This document shows, one piece after another, positions 26,489 through 35,109 of a stretch of DNA of 42,770 nt. The notes below the pieces were generated by a model. It saw only the letters and a list, made by a program, of their open reading frames with translations. It was not told the origin of the DNA and made no database searches. Made by a program: the position numbers and the translations under genes. Origin of the DNA: Victivallales bacterium. Its GTDB lineage: Bacteria; Verrucomicrobiota; Lentisphaeria; Oligosphaerales; Oligosphaeraceae. The stretch covers positions 1 to 42,770 of the forward strand of contig JAGCTA010000061.1 in the NCBI GenBank assembly GCA_017963875.1, in the 5' to 3' direction. Numbering within the stretch: position 1 is the first letter of the stretch; each line of letters starts with the position of its first letter.

Positions 26489-26568
26489 TGTCGTGTCTCC
26501 TTTGGAAATGAATGATAAAATAGTGCCGTTTTATGATAATTGTTATGAAATCAACTGTACATACAATA

Positions 26569-26596
26569 ACTATAATTCACCTTATGTGATTAGCAA
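26569..26596 (-). promoter_or_regulatory. Promoter of dapA
   Basis: Minus strand TTGCTA (26591-26596), 16 bases, TATAGT (26569-26574), about 80 bases before the dapA ATG. The leader is AT-rich and too short for a lysine riboswitch; none is seen. Confidence 0.6.
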
Positions 26597-26605
26597 AATA
26601 TCAAG

Positions 26606-26693
26606 GCAAAAAAAGCCCCGACGTTCAGTTGGGGGAGGAGAGGGAGGTGGGAAGGAGATTGAACGTCGGGGCTTAAACCACTTATCATTAAAT
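26606..26693 (-). ncRNA. Candidate small RNA: hairpin with anti-Shine-Dalgarno-like loop
   Basis: On the minus strand a perfect 15-pair stem (arms 26660-26674 and 26613-26627) encloses a 32-base loop with 28 pyrimidines, 4 A and no G, and is followed by a T7 run (26608-26614) typical of intrinsic termination. The loop contains CUCCUU (complement of AAGGAG) and CACCUCC, two overlapping pieces of the 16S rRNA 3' tail. A promoter-like pair at 26700-26727 would start an RNA near 26693, giving about 85-90 bases. It could be a trans-acting RNA blocking ribosome binding sites, or only the terminator of the glycyl radical enzyme gene, whose stop is 133 bases upstream. The hairpin itself is certain; the RNA is inferred. 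Confidence 0.45.
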
Positions 26694-26699
26694 TGCTTT

Positions 26700-26727
26700 A
26701 ATGTAACTCTATTTTTGTTTTATGCAA
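26700..26727 (-). promoter_or_regulatory. Candidate promoter of the small RNA
   Basis: Minus strand TTGCAT (26722-26727), 16 bases, TACATT (26700-26705). An overlapping alternative is TTGAAA, 17 bases, TAGAGT a few bases upstream. Both are AT-rich matches that could arise by chance. Confidence 0.35.
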
Positions 26728-26806
26728 ATTTCAAAGACTCTATTGTGATTTTTGAGCGTAAAATAGCACTGTTAATATCAAAAAGAATAGGTTCTTGGTC
26801 ATGATT

Positions 26807-28993
26807 TCATCCCATCTCGTCCCTGCGGATGATTTCATTCTGGGCATTGGACGACATATCGACGAAAATGGCGCTGTATCCCGTGATTCGCACGGTCAGG
26901 TCGCTGTAGTTTTCTGGATGCTTCTGCGCTTCGCGAAGCATGGCGGTGTCTGCGATACTGAGTTGTGCCTGCATGCCTCCCTGTTCGAAATACGCCTTGA
27001 GAAGCGCCGCTAGCCGTTGCAGGCCCTCGGTGCCATCAACGGCATTGGGACGCAGACGCAGGTTGAAGGCACCTGAGTGCAGACGTTGGAACGGCAGTTT
27101 GGATACGGAGCGCATCAGTGCTGTCACCGTTGTCACCTGGCCTTGCGATGGTGAAAGATTTTCGCTGAAGGGCATGCCCTTGTGTCTGCCGTCAGGCGTT
27201 GCCTGAGCGTGGGCACCATCGGTGATATGGCATGAATCGCTGATGGTCACATTAAGCGTAATGACATCTCTGATGCCATTCTCATTGACTGCCTCCTCGT
27301 CAATGACATCAAGAAGGGTGTTCATCAGTCGGACAGCGTGGGTATCGGCAGTGTCGTCGTCCCGCCCATATTTTGGGGCGCGTCTGCATTCCGTGTAGAG
27401 GTCAGAGGCATTGGTGAAATCATTCGCGCAGGCAGCCATCAATTCCCCAAGTGAACAGAGTTTTTGTTTGAAGACGAGTTGATCGACGGCGGCCAGCATG
27501 TCTGCGGCCGTTCCAATATACCTGAGTCGAAGATAGAGAGCGGGATACTTGACGCCGCCGTCCAGGCAGCCGCGTGCGCGGTCGATTGTCCCTTCCGTGA
27601 AACAATCTGTCAGTGAAAGGAGACCATTTGAGGGAATCGTGCCGTTGCGGTACAATTTGCGATATTTCTCAAAATCAGGCGTGATGTATGCGTTCCTGTA
27701 GATTTCGGCTGTCGCTTTGTAAATATCATCCATGGAGGAGAAAAGTCGTCCGCTGTTTAGGACATCAAGTAGAAGTACTGGCAGTGTGGGGTGTTGCATG
27801 CTGAATACAATTGCGGAGCCGCCTGAGATGTCTGCCCAGTTGCATGGATGGATTGAATAGTTGATTGCGTCAAATGGCTCGACACCGACGTGGCGGAAGG
27901 CGGGGACCATGGTATCATCGTTGTAGATTAGAATGGAGGCGTTCTGTCGCACTTTATCACAGAGTAGCATCCAGATATCTTCAGGCGTATCCTTTGTTCT
28001 ACGGAAGATGACGACGGGGTTTTTCAAAAGCGGCTGGATGCGTTCCAGGAAAAGTCGTGTAAGAGGGTTGGTGCGATAGTCGTGAGAGTTGCTGTAACCG
28101 CCGAGCAGGATGTATGTCGGCGAATCGAAGCCAGCGTTTCTTGCCCAGCCTGTGGTGTTTCCTCCGTAGGCAGCATTGGCCATCTGGTGTTCGCCTCTGG
28201 CAAGATGCAGACTGCATTTGGAGTAGAAGTCGTCGATGAGCCATCCAGCCTGTTCGCGTGTCAACCGCCCCGTGGCAATGTCGTGTTCGTAGAAGTCTAG
28301 TAGGTCGTCATCCACACGGCCGAAAGTCAGGCAGGCGACATCGGCCCCAGCGTAGATGATATATACGGTAAAGATGAAGAGCATCAGCTGAAGGGCATCG
28401 CGGAATGTCTCGGGCGGACCTGCGACCAGTCGGCGGCATACTGCGGCGCAATCTGGCTTCCCCGCCGTTTGCGCCGCGTCTGCATATCGATTGATGTAAT
28501 GGATGATGGCTTTGAAGACCCATTTCATACCTTCCAACTGGTTTAGGCAATTGTCGTTCTCGCCTTCGTCGCGCGCCTGTTGGATGCGGCTCTCGACTTT
28601 CTGGACATAGCCAGGGAGTCCCATGCGGCATGCGCCTGGAAAGTCTAGCGTGACATGGCCATAATTGCGGTATGAGATGGGATTGCGGCGGTAGTGGTTG
28701 TCTTTCCAGATTTCCTGCAACCGTGCCTCTTCTTGCGCGTCAGGCACTTTGTCAATATAGCGCCCTAGAAGAAAGTCATGGGGATCCACGGGCAGTGATG
28801 CCTTGGAGAGGATATTGAACAGCCCTATACCCTGCTGAAGCGGCTGCGGAAGGTTCTGAACGTCCTTCCATGCTTCATCTAGCAGGAACAGACGTTCAGT
28901 CAGCGTGCTGTTGACAGGCTTTTCTCTGAGCAGTCGTATCGCGGCATCAATCAGATACGCGGCGTCTTCGCTTTTACCAAGTATGTCGTTCAT
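26807..28993 (-). CDS. Glycyl radical enzyme (pyruvate formate-lyase/dehydratase superfamily), divergent active site
   Basis: A 728-residue anaerobic radical enzyme. The C-terminal glycyl radical loop is RITGYSAIF (Gly705), preceded by ATPDGRHKGMPFSENLSPSQG, as in glycerol dehydratase-type members. The region YIGTAADMLAAVDQLVF and RAPKYGRDDD also align with that family. The thiyl Cys falls in NYSIHPCNWADISGG (Cys384); dehydratases have GCVE here and pyruvate formate-lyase has CC, so the Glu two residues after Cys is replaced by Trp. The substrate is therefore unknown. No radical-SAM activating enzyme is in the window, though one is required. The gene stands alone between terminators. Confidence 0.88.
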   Translation of the reverse strand: MNDILGKSEDAAYLIDAAIRLLREKPVNSTLTERLFLLDEAWKDVQNLPQPLQQGIGLFNILSKASLPVDPHDFLLGRYIDKVPDAQEEARLQEIWKDNHYRRNPISYRNYGHVTLDFPGACRMGLPGYVQKVESRIQQARDEGENDNCLNQLEGMKWVFKAIIHYINRYADAAQTAGKPDCAAVCRRLVAGPPETFRDALQLMLFIFTVYIIYAGADVACLTFGRVDDDLLDFYEHDIATGRLTREQAGWLIDDFYSKCSLHLARGEHQMANAAYGGNTTGWARNAGFDSPTYILLGGYSNSHDYRTNPLTRLFLERIQPLLKNPVVIFRRTKDTPEDIWMLLCDKVRQNASILIYNDDTMVPAFRHVGVEPFDAINYSIHPCNWADISGGSAIVFSMQHPTLPVLLLDVLNSGRLFSSMDDIYKATAEIYRNAYITPDFEKYRKLYRNGTIPSNGLLSLTDCFTEGTIDRARGCLDGGVKYPALYLRLRYIGTAADMLAAVDQLVFKQKLCSLGELMAACANDFTNASDLYTECRRAPKYGRDDDTADTHAVRLMNTLLDVIDEEAVNENGIRDVITLNVTISDSCHITDGAHAQATPDGRHKGMPFSENLSPSQGQVTTVTALMRSVSKLPFQRLHSGAFNLRLRPNAVDGTEGLQRLAALLKAYFEQGGMQAQLSIADTAMLREAQKHPENYSDLTVRITGYSAIFVDMSSNAQNEIIRRDEMG

Positions 28994-29052
28994 CAGGATT
29001 CCAATGGGAGTCGCCCAGTTTTACCAAAAGACATGATAATATGGCATGATTG

Positions 29053-29085
29053 AAAAGCCTGTGGCACCATAATGGAACCACAGGC
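29053..29085 (-). terminator. Terminator after the giant secreted protein gene
   Basis: Minus strand GCCTGTGG / CCACAGGC, 8 perfect pairs with a 13-base loop, followed by TTTTC. It is the second of two hairpins after the stop at 29143 and before the glycyl radical enzyme start. Confidence 0.65.
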
Positions 29086-29111
29086 CTGAATTCAGTTACT
29101 GTCCTGAAATT

Positions 29112-29133
29112 GCGCACAGAATGACCTGTGCGC
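29112..29133 (-). terminator. First hairpin after the giant gene
   Basis: GCGCACAG / CTGTGCGC, 8 perfect pairs with a 6-base loop, 10 bases past the stop. No T run follows, so it may act as an RNA 3'-end stabiliser in tandem with the next hairpin. Confidence 0.45.
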
Positions 29134-29142
29134 TAAAATCAG

Positions 29143-32100
29143 TTATTTGACAATGTAGGTCGAATAGTTGGCTTCGCCCTCGAAGCGGACGAAGATGTAT
29201 GCGCCAGCGGCGGCAGGAATGTCGCTGATGACGAGTTTGCCGTCAATGACCGTGGCAGTGACTTTGGCATTGTTCCAAAGTTGCTGCTCAGCGTCAATGT
29301 ACTGGATGTCAAGGGCCAGTTCTTCGCCTTCGATGGCATTTGCCAGAGCGATAGACAGACCATTGCCAGTGGAGGCGATCGAATTGACGATAGGAGCATC
29401 GGATTCCTTGACGATGGTGAACGCATGGCCATCTTCCGTCACGATACCGTTTTCAAGTTCCGTGGCGACAACCCAGCGATAGTTGCCAGGTTCGAGGTTG
29501 AGTGTCACATTCGCTAGTTCCGTATTATTGATTCCAGTGACGTATGCGCCGCTTTCATCATAGATTGCCAGACTGTAGGCAACCGCCTTGGCGGCTGTCG
29601 GCCATGTGAAGTCGATGTCTGCCGCGTCATCAGCCGTATAGAGGACTGTGCCGTCTGCGGGGAAGATGGCGGGTTTGACGCCAGAGCGACGTGCTGCGCC
29701 CATGACTTCCTCGTATGTGAACTTGGCAACAGCAGATGAACCGACTGGGTTGGAGCCGACAACAGTGACATAGTAGCCTTCCTGGAAATCGAAGGAAAGA
29801 CGATATGGTCTGACGATATCGCCCGTTTCGCCTGGGAGGAATTTCTGGCTGTAACTCTTCAACTGGCGTTTCTTTGAATTGTACACCTTCAGGACAAAAC
29901 TCTTGCCCAGCGGGACATTGACATCGTACGAATCCTCAGCATCAGCGGCCTTGGAAACGGTGATGGCGTTCGCATCAGGTTTCGTGTAATCATCAATGGT
30001 CTCAAAGAGGCCAGCGTTTGTAGAATCGAACTTGGTCGCAAGACCAGCGGTCTTGCCGCCCTTCATGTAGTATTCCTCAAAGTAATATGTATTGCCTGGC
30101 TTGAGGCCGATGAAGTTGTTGGCGAAATAATGCGCGGGCAAAATCGTGCAGACGCCATTCTCGTCCTTTTCAACCTTGAGGATGGTCAACGTACTTGTGC
30201 CTGGCTTGCCATTCTTGAGCAGGTGGACATAGAAGATGATGCCATCATATTCATCGCCGAGGTCAGTTGTCACTGCGGTATGGATCGGATACCACGGTGT
30301 GTCTCCAATGACAATGGCAAAGGCCATCTCTTCAGAAGTCTCTGCGGGCGTGCCATCATCTGTAACCGTGATGGTGCATGGAATCTTCATGCCGACAACA
30401 GCGTCCTTGCTTACGGTGAATGTCACCTTGACGGTGAAATCGCCATCATTATCGACAGGCGTTGCGTTGATGGCGGTGATGAGGCCAGCAAATTCGGGAT
30501 CAACAGTGACAGCCGCAGCAGTAATTTTCTGCCCGAGTTCCTTTTCGCTTACAGGACCGACAACAGCGGTGAAACTACCAGACTGCTCTTTGCCATCCGC
30601 GATGTCAAGCGTGCTGACGAAGAAGTCAAATGGGGTGACTTCAGGAGCATCGTTGATGTCATTGACGGTTACAGTGATTGTTCCCTTGGATGAGGCACCG
30701 CCTTTGTCCTTGGCAATGTACTGGAAGGAATCTTCGCCAGAGAATTCTGGAGCAGGCGTGTAGGTGATGACGCCGTTCTTAATCGCGACTTTGCCGCCTT
30801 TGGTCGACTTTTTGTCAGCGGAGAATGTGAAAGTATCGCCATCGGGGTCAACGACATTCTTGATATATTCTTCTGAGTTCATGTCAAATTCCAGTGCGAC
30901 ATCTTCATCGGTTACGACAGCGAAGTCGCCAGCAATCGGCGCGGAGTTGGCGATGGTTGTTGCAGGAGACTTCCTGCCTTTTCCAAGGACTTCATCCTTG
31001 TCTGCGTACGGCTTTGCAATGGCGAAAACTTCGCATGTGACCTTCTGGCCGCGAGTGAAGACGCCTTCGCCCTTCAGAGTATCTTCACCTTCGCCTTCAA
31101 GCACGACTGTTCCGTTGACTGACCAGACATACTTGAAACCAGTGATCGTATCGCCATCTTTGTCATACTTATTGGTTGTGGGTTTGGCGGCAATGGCGGC
31201 GTTCATGTCTTCAATAGACGGAGTGACAACGGCCTTGATGGCGTCAATAGTTGTGATTTTCTTTGTGGCTGTGTCGGTGACAGCACCATCAACAATCTTA
31301 TAACCGACAAGTTTGACGGCTGTCGGGGCGGCTGTCTGCTGATCAACGTCAGTAATGGTGAATTCGTTGGTCTCGTGGAGGAGGACGCGGATGCCGTCAC
31401 CATCTGTCGCATAAATCTGGAATTTAGCCTTCTGGGTCGATGGACGATTGGGATTGTCGCCGTTGGCAATCATCGTGTACTTTGGCGTCAACGTTGCAGT
31501 GAAGGTGGCAGGTGAAGCCTTTTGGGATTTGCCATTGGAGTTGACCTTTGCCCATGCAGGGAGCGTTTCCTGCTGGACGCCATCGATGAATGCGACGAGT
31601 TCGAAGCCCTTGATGCCAGAAGGAGCGGGTGCACCGTCAATCTTGCCATCGGCGGCCTTCAGTGTCAACTTAACGGCTTTGCCTGTCTCGGTAATGTCAT
31701 CGATTGCCGCAGGGGCGTTGCCGACGATTGTGGGCGGCGGATTGGTGCACAGCAGCACGGAGTATTCTTCGGAGGTATCGATGCCGCCATTTTCTGTTCC
31801 ACCGTTGTCTTTCACCTTGAATGCGATGGTGGCTTTGGCTGCGGGATCGGGATTCTCAACAGGCGTGGCTGTCAGTTCGAGTTTGTTTCCGCTTACGTTC
31901 CAGGCGATTCCATTCAGGATGTGGTTTTCATCTGTGATGATGACGGAGTCAGCAATGAGTTCGAAGGTCTGCTCAGACTCGTCTTCCGCGCCAGCATACA
32001 TGTCGAAGGAAACGGTTGTCGCCACATAATTGCCAGAAACTGGATCCTTGACAAAGGAAACAGGCGTGACATTGACGGTCGGCTGGTCGTTGACTGCGGT

Positions 32101-35061
32101 GACGGTCACCTTGACGGTCGCAGGTGCACTCTTGGCATTTGAAGGATCAATGGCGATGAATTTGAATTCTGCTTCGCCATTGAAGTTCTTTGCAGGTGTG
32201 AAGGTAGCAATACCAGCCTTTGCATCTAGAGCGACTGTTTCCCGTTTCTTCAGAATAGGAACACTGTTCATACCAGCCTTTGCATCTAGAGCGACTGTAC
32301 CGCCGATGACGGATTTGGCATCAACGGCAAATGTGAGGACATCATTATCGATGTCTTTCTTCAATTCATTCAAGTCAATTGCAACAGGTGTGTCTTCAAG
32401 CGTTGTGGCTGTACCGTCGATGGCTTCTGGCGGTGTATTGGTGATGGTCACTGCAGGGGAATTCTTTGGGGTTCCAAGAGCCACTTCATCGGAATCGCTG
32501 TAGGGTTTCGTGATAGCGGCGACTTCGCAGACAACTTTGTCGTTGCGGCCATAGCCTGTAGCAATCGTGTCGGTGGTTTCAGCCTGGATTTCGCCATTGA
32601 TTTTCCATGTGTAGTTGTAGCCAGTGACCGCATCATTGTCGCTGTCGGTGATTTCAGCAAAGCCAGGGGTGACGACCGCCTGGATTTTCTCTGCGGCTGA
32701 AATCTTGGTTACTTCATTGCCGTCGCCATCAATGCCTTTCAGGACAACGGTCTTGGGCGCTGCGGCCTGACGGTCAACATCGGAAACCGTGAAGGCGGAT
32801 TCGAAAACTGTAGCCGTAACATTGTCGCCGTCAGTGGCATTGACCAAGACCTTGACTGCGGCCTTGGAGGGACGATTGCCTTCAGTGCCGTTTACAATCA
32901 TGTCATAACTTGGAGTGATGGTAGCGGTGAATGTTGCGGCAGCGTTAGCCTTGGAAGTGCCGCTTGTGACTTTAATCCAGGCAGGAAGCGCGGCTTCCTG
33001 CTTGTCGTTGACCAGAACAACGACTTCAAAACCTGTAATGCCGCTTGGCGCGGGTGCGCCATCGACATAACCGTCCTGTGCCTTCAGGTTGATGGTGATG
33101 GCCTTGTCGGTTTCAGTGAAGTCTTCGATTGCCTCGACATTCTTGCCGTTCTGCTTGATAACGAGGGAGTTTGCCACGAGTTCTGGCGGCGGGTTGTCGC
33201 GATAGGTGACGACGAGTGCACGCTCTTCGCTTTGTGCGCCGTCTGCATCCTTGACAATGTATTTGACGACAGCGGCATCTTCATCTGCGAATTCATCTGC
33301 CGTGTCAGGAACGGTAATGGTGATGACCATGCCTTCGGCTTGGGCTGTGCATTTGGTTGCAGCGGGCTGTTCGGTGATTACGACTGAAAGAACATCCTCT
33401 GTATCAGCATCGGTGGCTGTGATGGTGACGCTCTTCTGCATTTCTGCACCCTTGCGGATGAAGATCGCAGTGTTGTCCGCCGTGGTGATGACAGGGGCGG
33501 AGTTGCCAATGGTGATATCGGCACTCTTCGCCATTTCGGGATAATTCTTCTTTTCTCCGAAGACCGTGGTGTATGGGGTGGCCGTCACAGTCCATTTTTC
33601 ACCGCGTTTCACGACGTTTGCGGGAACGGTCGCTGTGGCGTAATCTGTATCGGCATCGTTGAGTTTCCATGCGTAATCGTATGCGATGGCATCGCCGTCG
33701 GGGTCTGGAGAAACTTCGAAATTCTCGGTGATTGCAGCGGTGAGGCTGTCATTGACAAATGCCTCGGCAGGGCTGATGGCAACGGCGAAGTCAATGGCTT
33801 CAGGTGCCTGGTCGGTATCGGTGACAGTGAAATCAGCGCTGTCGGAGGCGACGCATGTTTCGTCGTTTTTCAGCGTGATTGTCATGGCAAGCGCAACCTG
33901 CTTGCTTGCTGCGCCATTGTGCGCGATGGTTGCGTAGGGGGCGCGTGCAGTGATTGTGTAGATGGAGAATCCAGCGTCATCGGGTATGGGTGAGGGAGAA
34001 ACATCGTCAATTGCCATGTCATTGCCATCGGCGGTCAAAGCCTTGTTATAGTCATCAAAATTGCGGCCTTCACCGTCTTTGAATTTGAAGGTAAAGGTGA
34101 ATGGGGCTTCCTCGGCGACTGCGTCAGCGGGAACTTCCGTAATGGCAACCGCTGGAGGGAAGTTCACATCGTTGACTTTGACTGTGATGGAACCATCAAC
34201 GGAACCTGCCACTGCGGGGTCCGTGCTTTCGACTGTGTAATTGATGGTGAATTCGCCATTGTAGAAAATGGCGGGGGTGTAAGTTACTTTCTGGTCGCCA
34301 TCCTGGGCAATGACGCCAGCGTTGGCATCGCTTGCTTCAGCCTTCGTGATTTTGAATTTGGTTGTTTCTTTAAGAGTGTTTCCATCCCATGCTTTGCAGG
34401 TGAACAAAGTTTTGTCCGTAAAATCAATGGTATAGGTCTTTTCAACATTGACTTCATCAAATTCCGCATCAGCCAGTGTGGTGAAATTGAAGGACTCACG
34501 GAAGATGACAAACATTAGTTTCAGATTGTCAGTGGAATAGGCTTCACTTGCTTTCCAGTCAATCTGCAAGGCAGACATTTCAGCAGGGATGTTGACTGAA
34601 TCGGTTGCTTCATCAACTCCATCGACATCAATGGCAAATGTGACATCGCAAATTTTGGTTTTGGTACCGCTGTTGAAGGTAAGATTTGGAATTTGACCTA
34701 ATTTGGCAGATGCAGTAGGGGCCGCAGAGATCGTAAGAACGCCAGCGGTGACTGTCGTCTTGACGGCATTGTTTGCGGCACTGGTGAAAATGCTGTCGTT
34801 CCAGACAACTGATGTGGTCGTTCCTGCTGTTACGCCATCAGCCATACTGATGCCTTCGGGAAGGGTGACTTTAATATTAAATGTAGTCACATTTTCGCCT
34901 GCGGTTGTGGCATATAGACCAATCGTCTGGGTTGTTGTCGCGGCGACGCCTTTGACGACATCTCCGCTTGTCGGTGTCCATTCCAGAGACACTGTAGCAT
35001 ATAGGCTCATAGCACCTGTTAAGATGGCTGCCGAGAGTAGTTTAGTGAGTTTTTTCAGCAT
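29143..35061 (-). CDS. Giant secreted cadherin/Ig-like repeat protein (1972 residues)
   Basis: Signal peptide MLKKLTKLLSAAILTGAMSLYA, then an N-terminal beta domain (about 23-170) and a long chain of cadherin-like and Ig-like modules. Module marks include NGEFTINYTVES, EDTPVAIDLNEL, ATFTPAKNFNGEAEFKFIAIDPSNAKSAPATVKVTVTAVNDQPT and ITYTPAPEFSGEDSFQYIAKDKGG, the last two being the repeated xYTPxxxFxGxDxFxYxxxD pattern of VCBS/cadherin-like repeats. A superunit is duplicated: residues about 624-1000 resemble about 1105-1470. The C-terminal part has a further Ig-like domain (PAIFPADGTVLYT...) and ends with no obvious anchor or sorting signal. Many Asp suggest calcium binding. AAGGAG precedes the ATG by 8 bases; it follows the dockerin-like gene by 48 bases. 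Likely role: surface adhesion or matrix (inference). Confidence 0.87.
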   Translation of the reverse strand: MLKKLTKLLSAAILTGAMSLYATVSLEWTPTSGDVVKGVAATTTQTIGLYATTAGENVTTFNIKVTLPEGISMADGVTAGTTTSVVWNDSIFTSAANNAVKTTVTAGVLTISAAPTASAKLGQIPNLTFNSGTKTKICDVTFAIDVDGVDEATDSVNIPAEMSALQIDWKASEAYSTDNLKLMFVIFRESFNFTTLADAEFDEVNVEKTYTIDFTDKTLFTCKAWDGNTLKETTKFKITKAEASDANAGVIAQDGDQKVTYTPAIFYNGEFTINYTVESTDPAVAGSVDGSITVKVNDVNFPPAVAITEVPADAVAEEAPFTFTFKFKDGEGRNFDDYNKALTADGNDMAIDDVSPSPIPDDAGFSIYTITARAPYATIAHNGAASKQVALAMTITLKNDETCVASDSADFTVTDTDQAPEAIDFAVAISPAEAFVNDSLTAAITENFEVSPDPDGDAIAYDYAWKLNDADTDYATATVPANVVKRGEKWTVTATPYTTVFGEKKNYPEMAKSADITIGNSAPVITTADNTAIFIRKGAEMQKSVTITATDADTEDVLSVVITEQPAATKCTAQAEGMVITITVPDTADEFADEDAAVVKYIVKDADGAQSEERALVVTYRDNPPPELVANSLVIKQNGKNVEAIEDFTETDKAITINLKAQDGYVDGAPAPSGITGFEVVVLVNDKQEAALPAWIKVTSGTSKANAAATFTATITPSYDMIVNGTEGNRPSKAAVKVLVNATDGDNVTATVFESAFTVSDVDRQAAAPKTVVLKGIDGDGNEVTKISAAEKIQAVVTPGFAEITDSDNDAVTGYNYTWKINGEIQAETTDTIATGYGRNDKVVCEVAAITKPYSDSDEVALGTPKNSPAVTITNTPPEAIDGTATTLEDTPVAIDLNELKKDIDNDVLTFAVDAKSVIGGTVALDAKAGMNSVPILKKRETVALDAKAGIATFTPAKNFNGEAEFKFIAIDPSNAKSAPATVKVTVTAVNDQPTVNVTPVSFVKDPVSGNYVATTVSFDMYAGAEDESEQTFELIADSVIITDENHILNGIAWNVSGNKLELTATPVENPDPAAKATIAFKVKDNGGTENGGIDTSEEYSVLLCTNPPPTIVGNAPAAIDDITETGKAVKLTLKAADGKIDGAPAPSGIKGFELVAFIDGVQQETLPAWAKVNSNGKSQKASPATFTATLTPKYTMIANGDNPNRPSTQKAKFQIYATDGDGIRVLLHETNEFTITDVDQQTAAPTAVKLVGYKIVDGAVTDTATKKITTIDAIKAVVTPSIEDMNAAIAAKPTTNKYDKDGDTITGFKYVWSVNGTVVLEGEGEDTLKGEGVFTRGQKVTCEVFAIAKPYADKDEVLGKGRKSPATTIANSAPIAGDFAVVTDEDVALEFDMNSEEYIKNVVDPDGDTFTFSADKKSTKGGKVAIKNGVITYTPAPEFSGEDSFQYIAKDKGGASSKGTITVTVNDINDAPEVTPFDFFVSTLDIADGKEQSGSFTAVVGPVSEKELGQKITAAAVTVDPEFAGLITAINATPVDNDGDFTVKVTFTVSKDAVVGMKIPCTITVTDDGTPAETSEEMAFAIVIGDTPWYPIHTAVTTDLGDEYDGIIFYVHLLKNGKPGTSTLTILKVEKDENGVCTILPAHYFANNFIGLKPGNTYYFEEYYMKGGKTAGLATKFDSTNAGLFETIDDYTKPDANAITVSKAADAEDSYDVNVPLGKSFVLKVYNSKKRQLKSYSQKFLPGETGDIVRPYRLSFDFQEGYYVTVVGSNPVGSSAVAKFTYEEVMGAARRSGVKPAIFPADGTVLYTADDAADIDFTWPTAAKAVAYSLAIYDESGAYVTGINNTELANVTLNLEPGNYRWVVATELENGIVTEDGHAFTIVKESDAPIVNSIASTGNGLSIALANAIEGEELALDIQYIDAEQQLWNNAKVTATVIDGKLVISDIPAAAGAYIFVRFEGEANYSTYIVK
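32210..32298 (-). repeat. 60-base in-frame tandem duplication inside the giant gene
   Basis: A 29-base sequence (starting ATACCAGCCTTTGCATCTAG) occurs at 32210-32238 and again at 32270-32298, period 60. It makes the peptide ETVALDAKAG appear twice with MNSVPILKKR between. The equivalent module further along the protein (GGKVAIKNGVITYTP) lacks these 20 residues, so this is an insertion into one copy. It keeps the frame. Confidence 0.85.
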
Positions 35062-35109
35062 CTTAAACTCCTTTTGTTTTGTTGTTAGTGATTTTATTTA
35101 TGAATTTGG

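Noticed and set aside
26489..26606. Lysine riboswitch before dapA
   Set aside because: The leader from the promoter at 26569 is only about 75 bases, AT-rich and lacks the multi-helix lysine aptamer.
26628..26659. G-quadruplex on the plus strand
   Set aside because: The G runs (GGGGG, GGG, GGG, GG) are uneven with only three tracts of three or more; the hairpin on the minus strand explains the sequence better.
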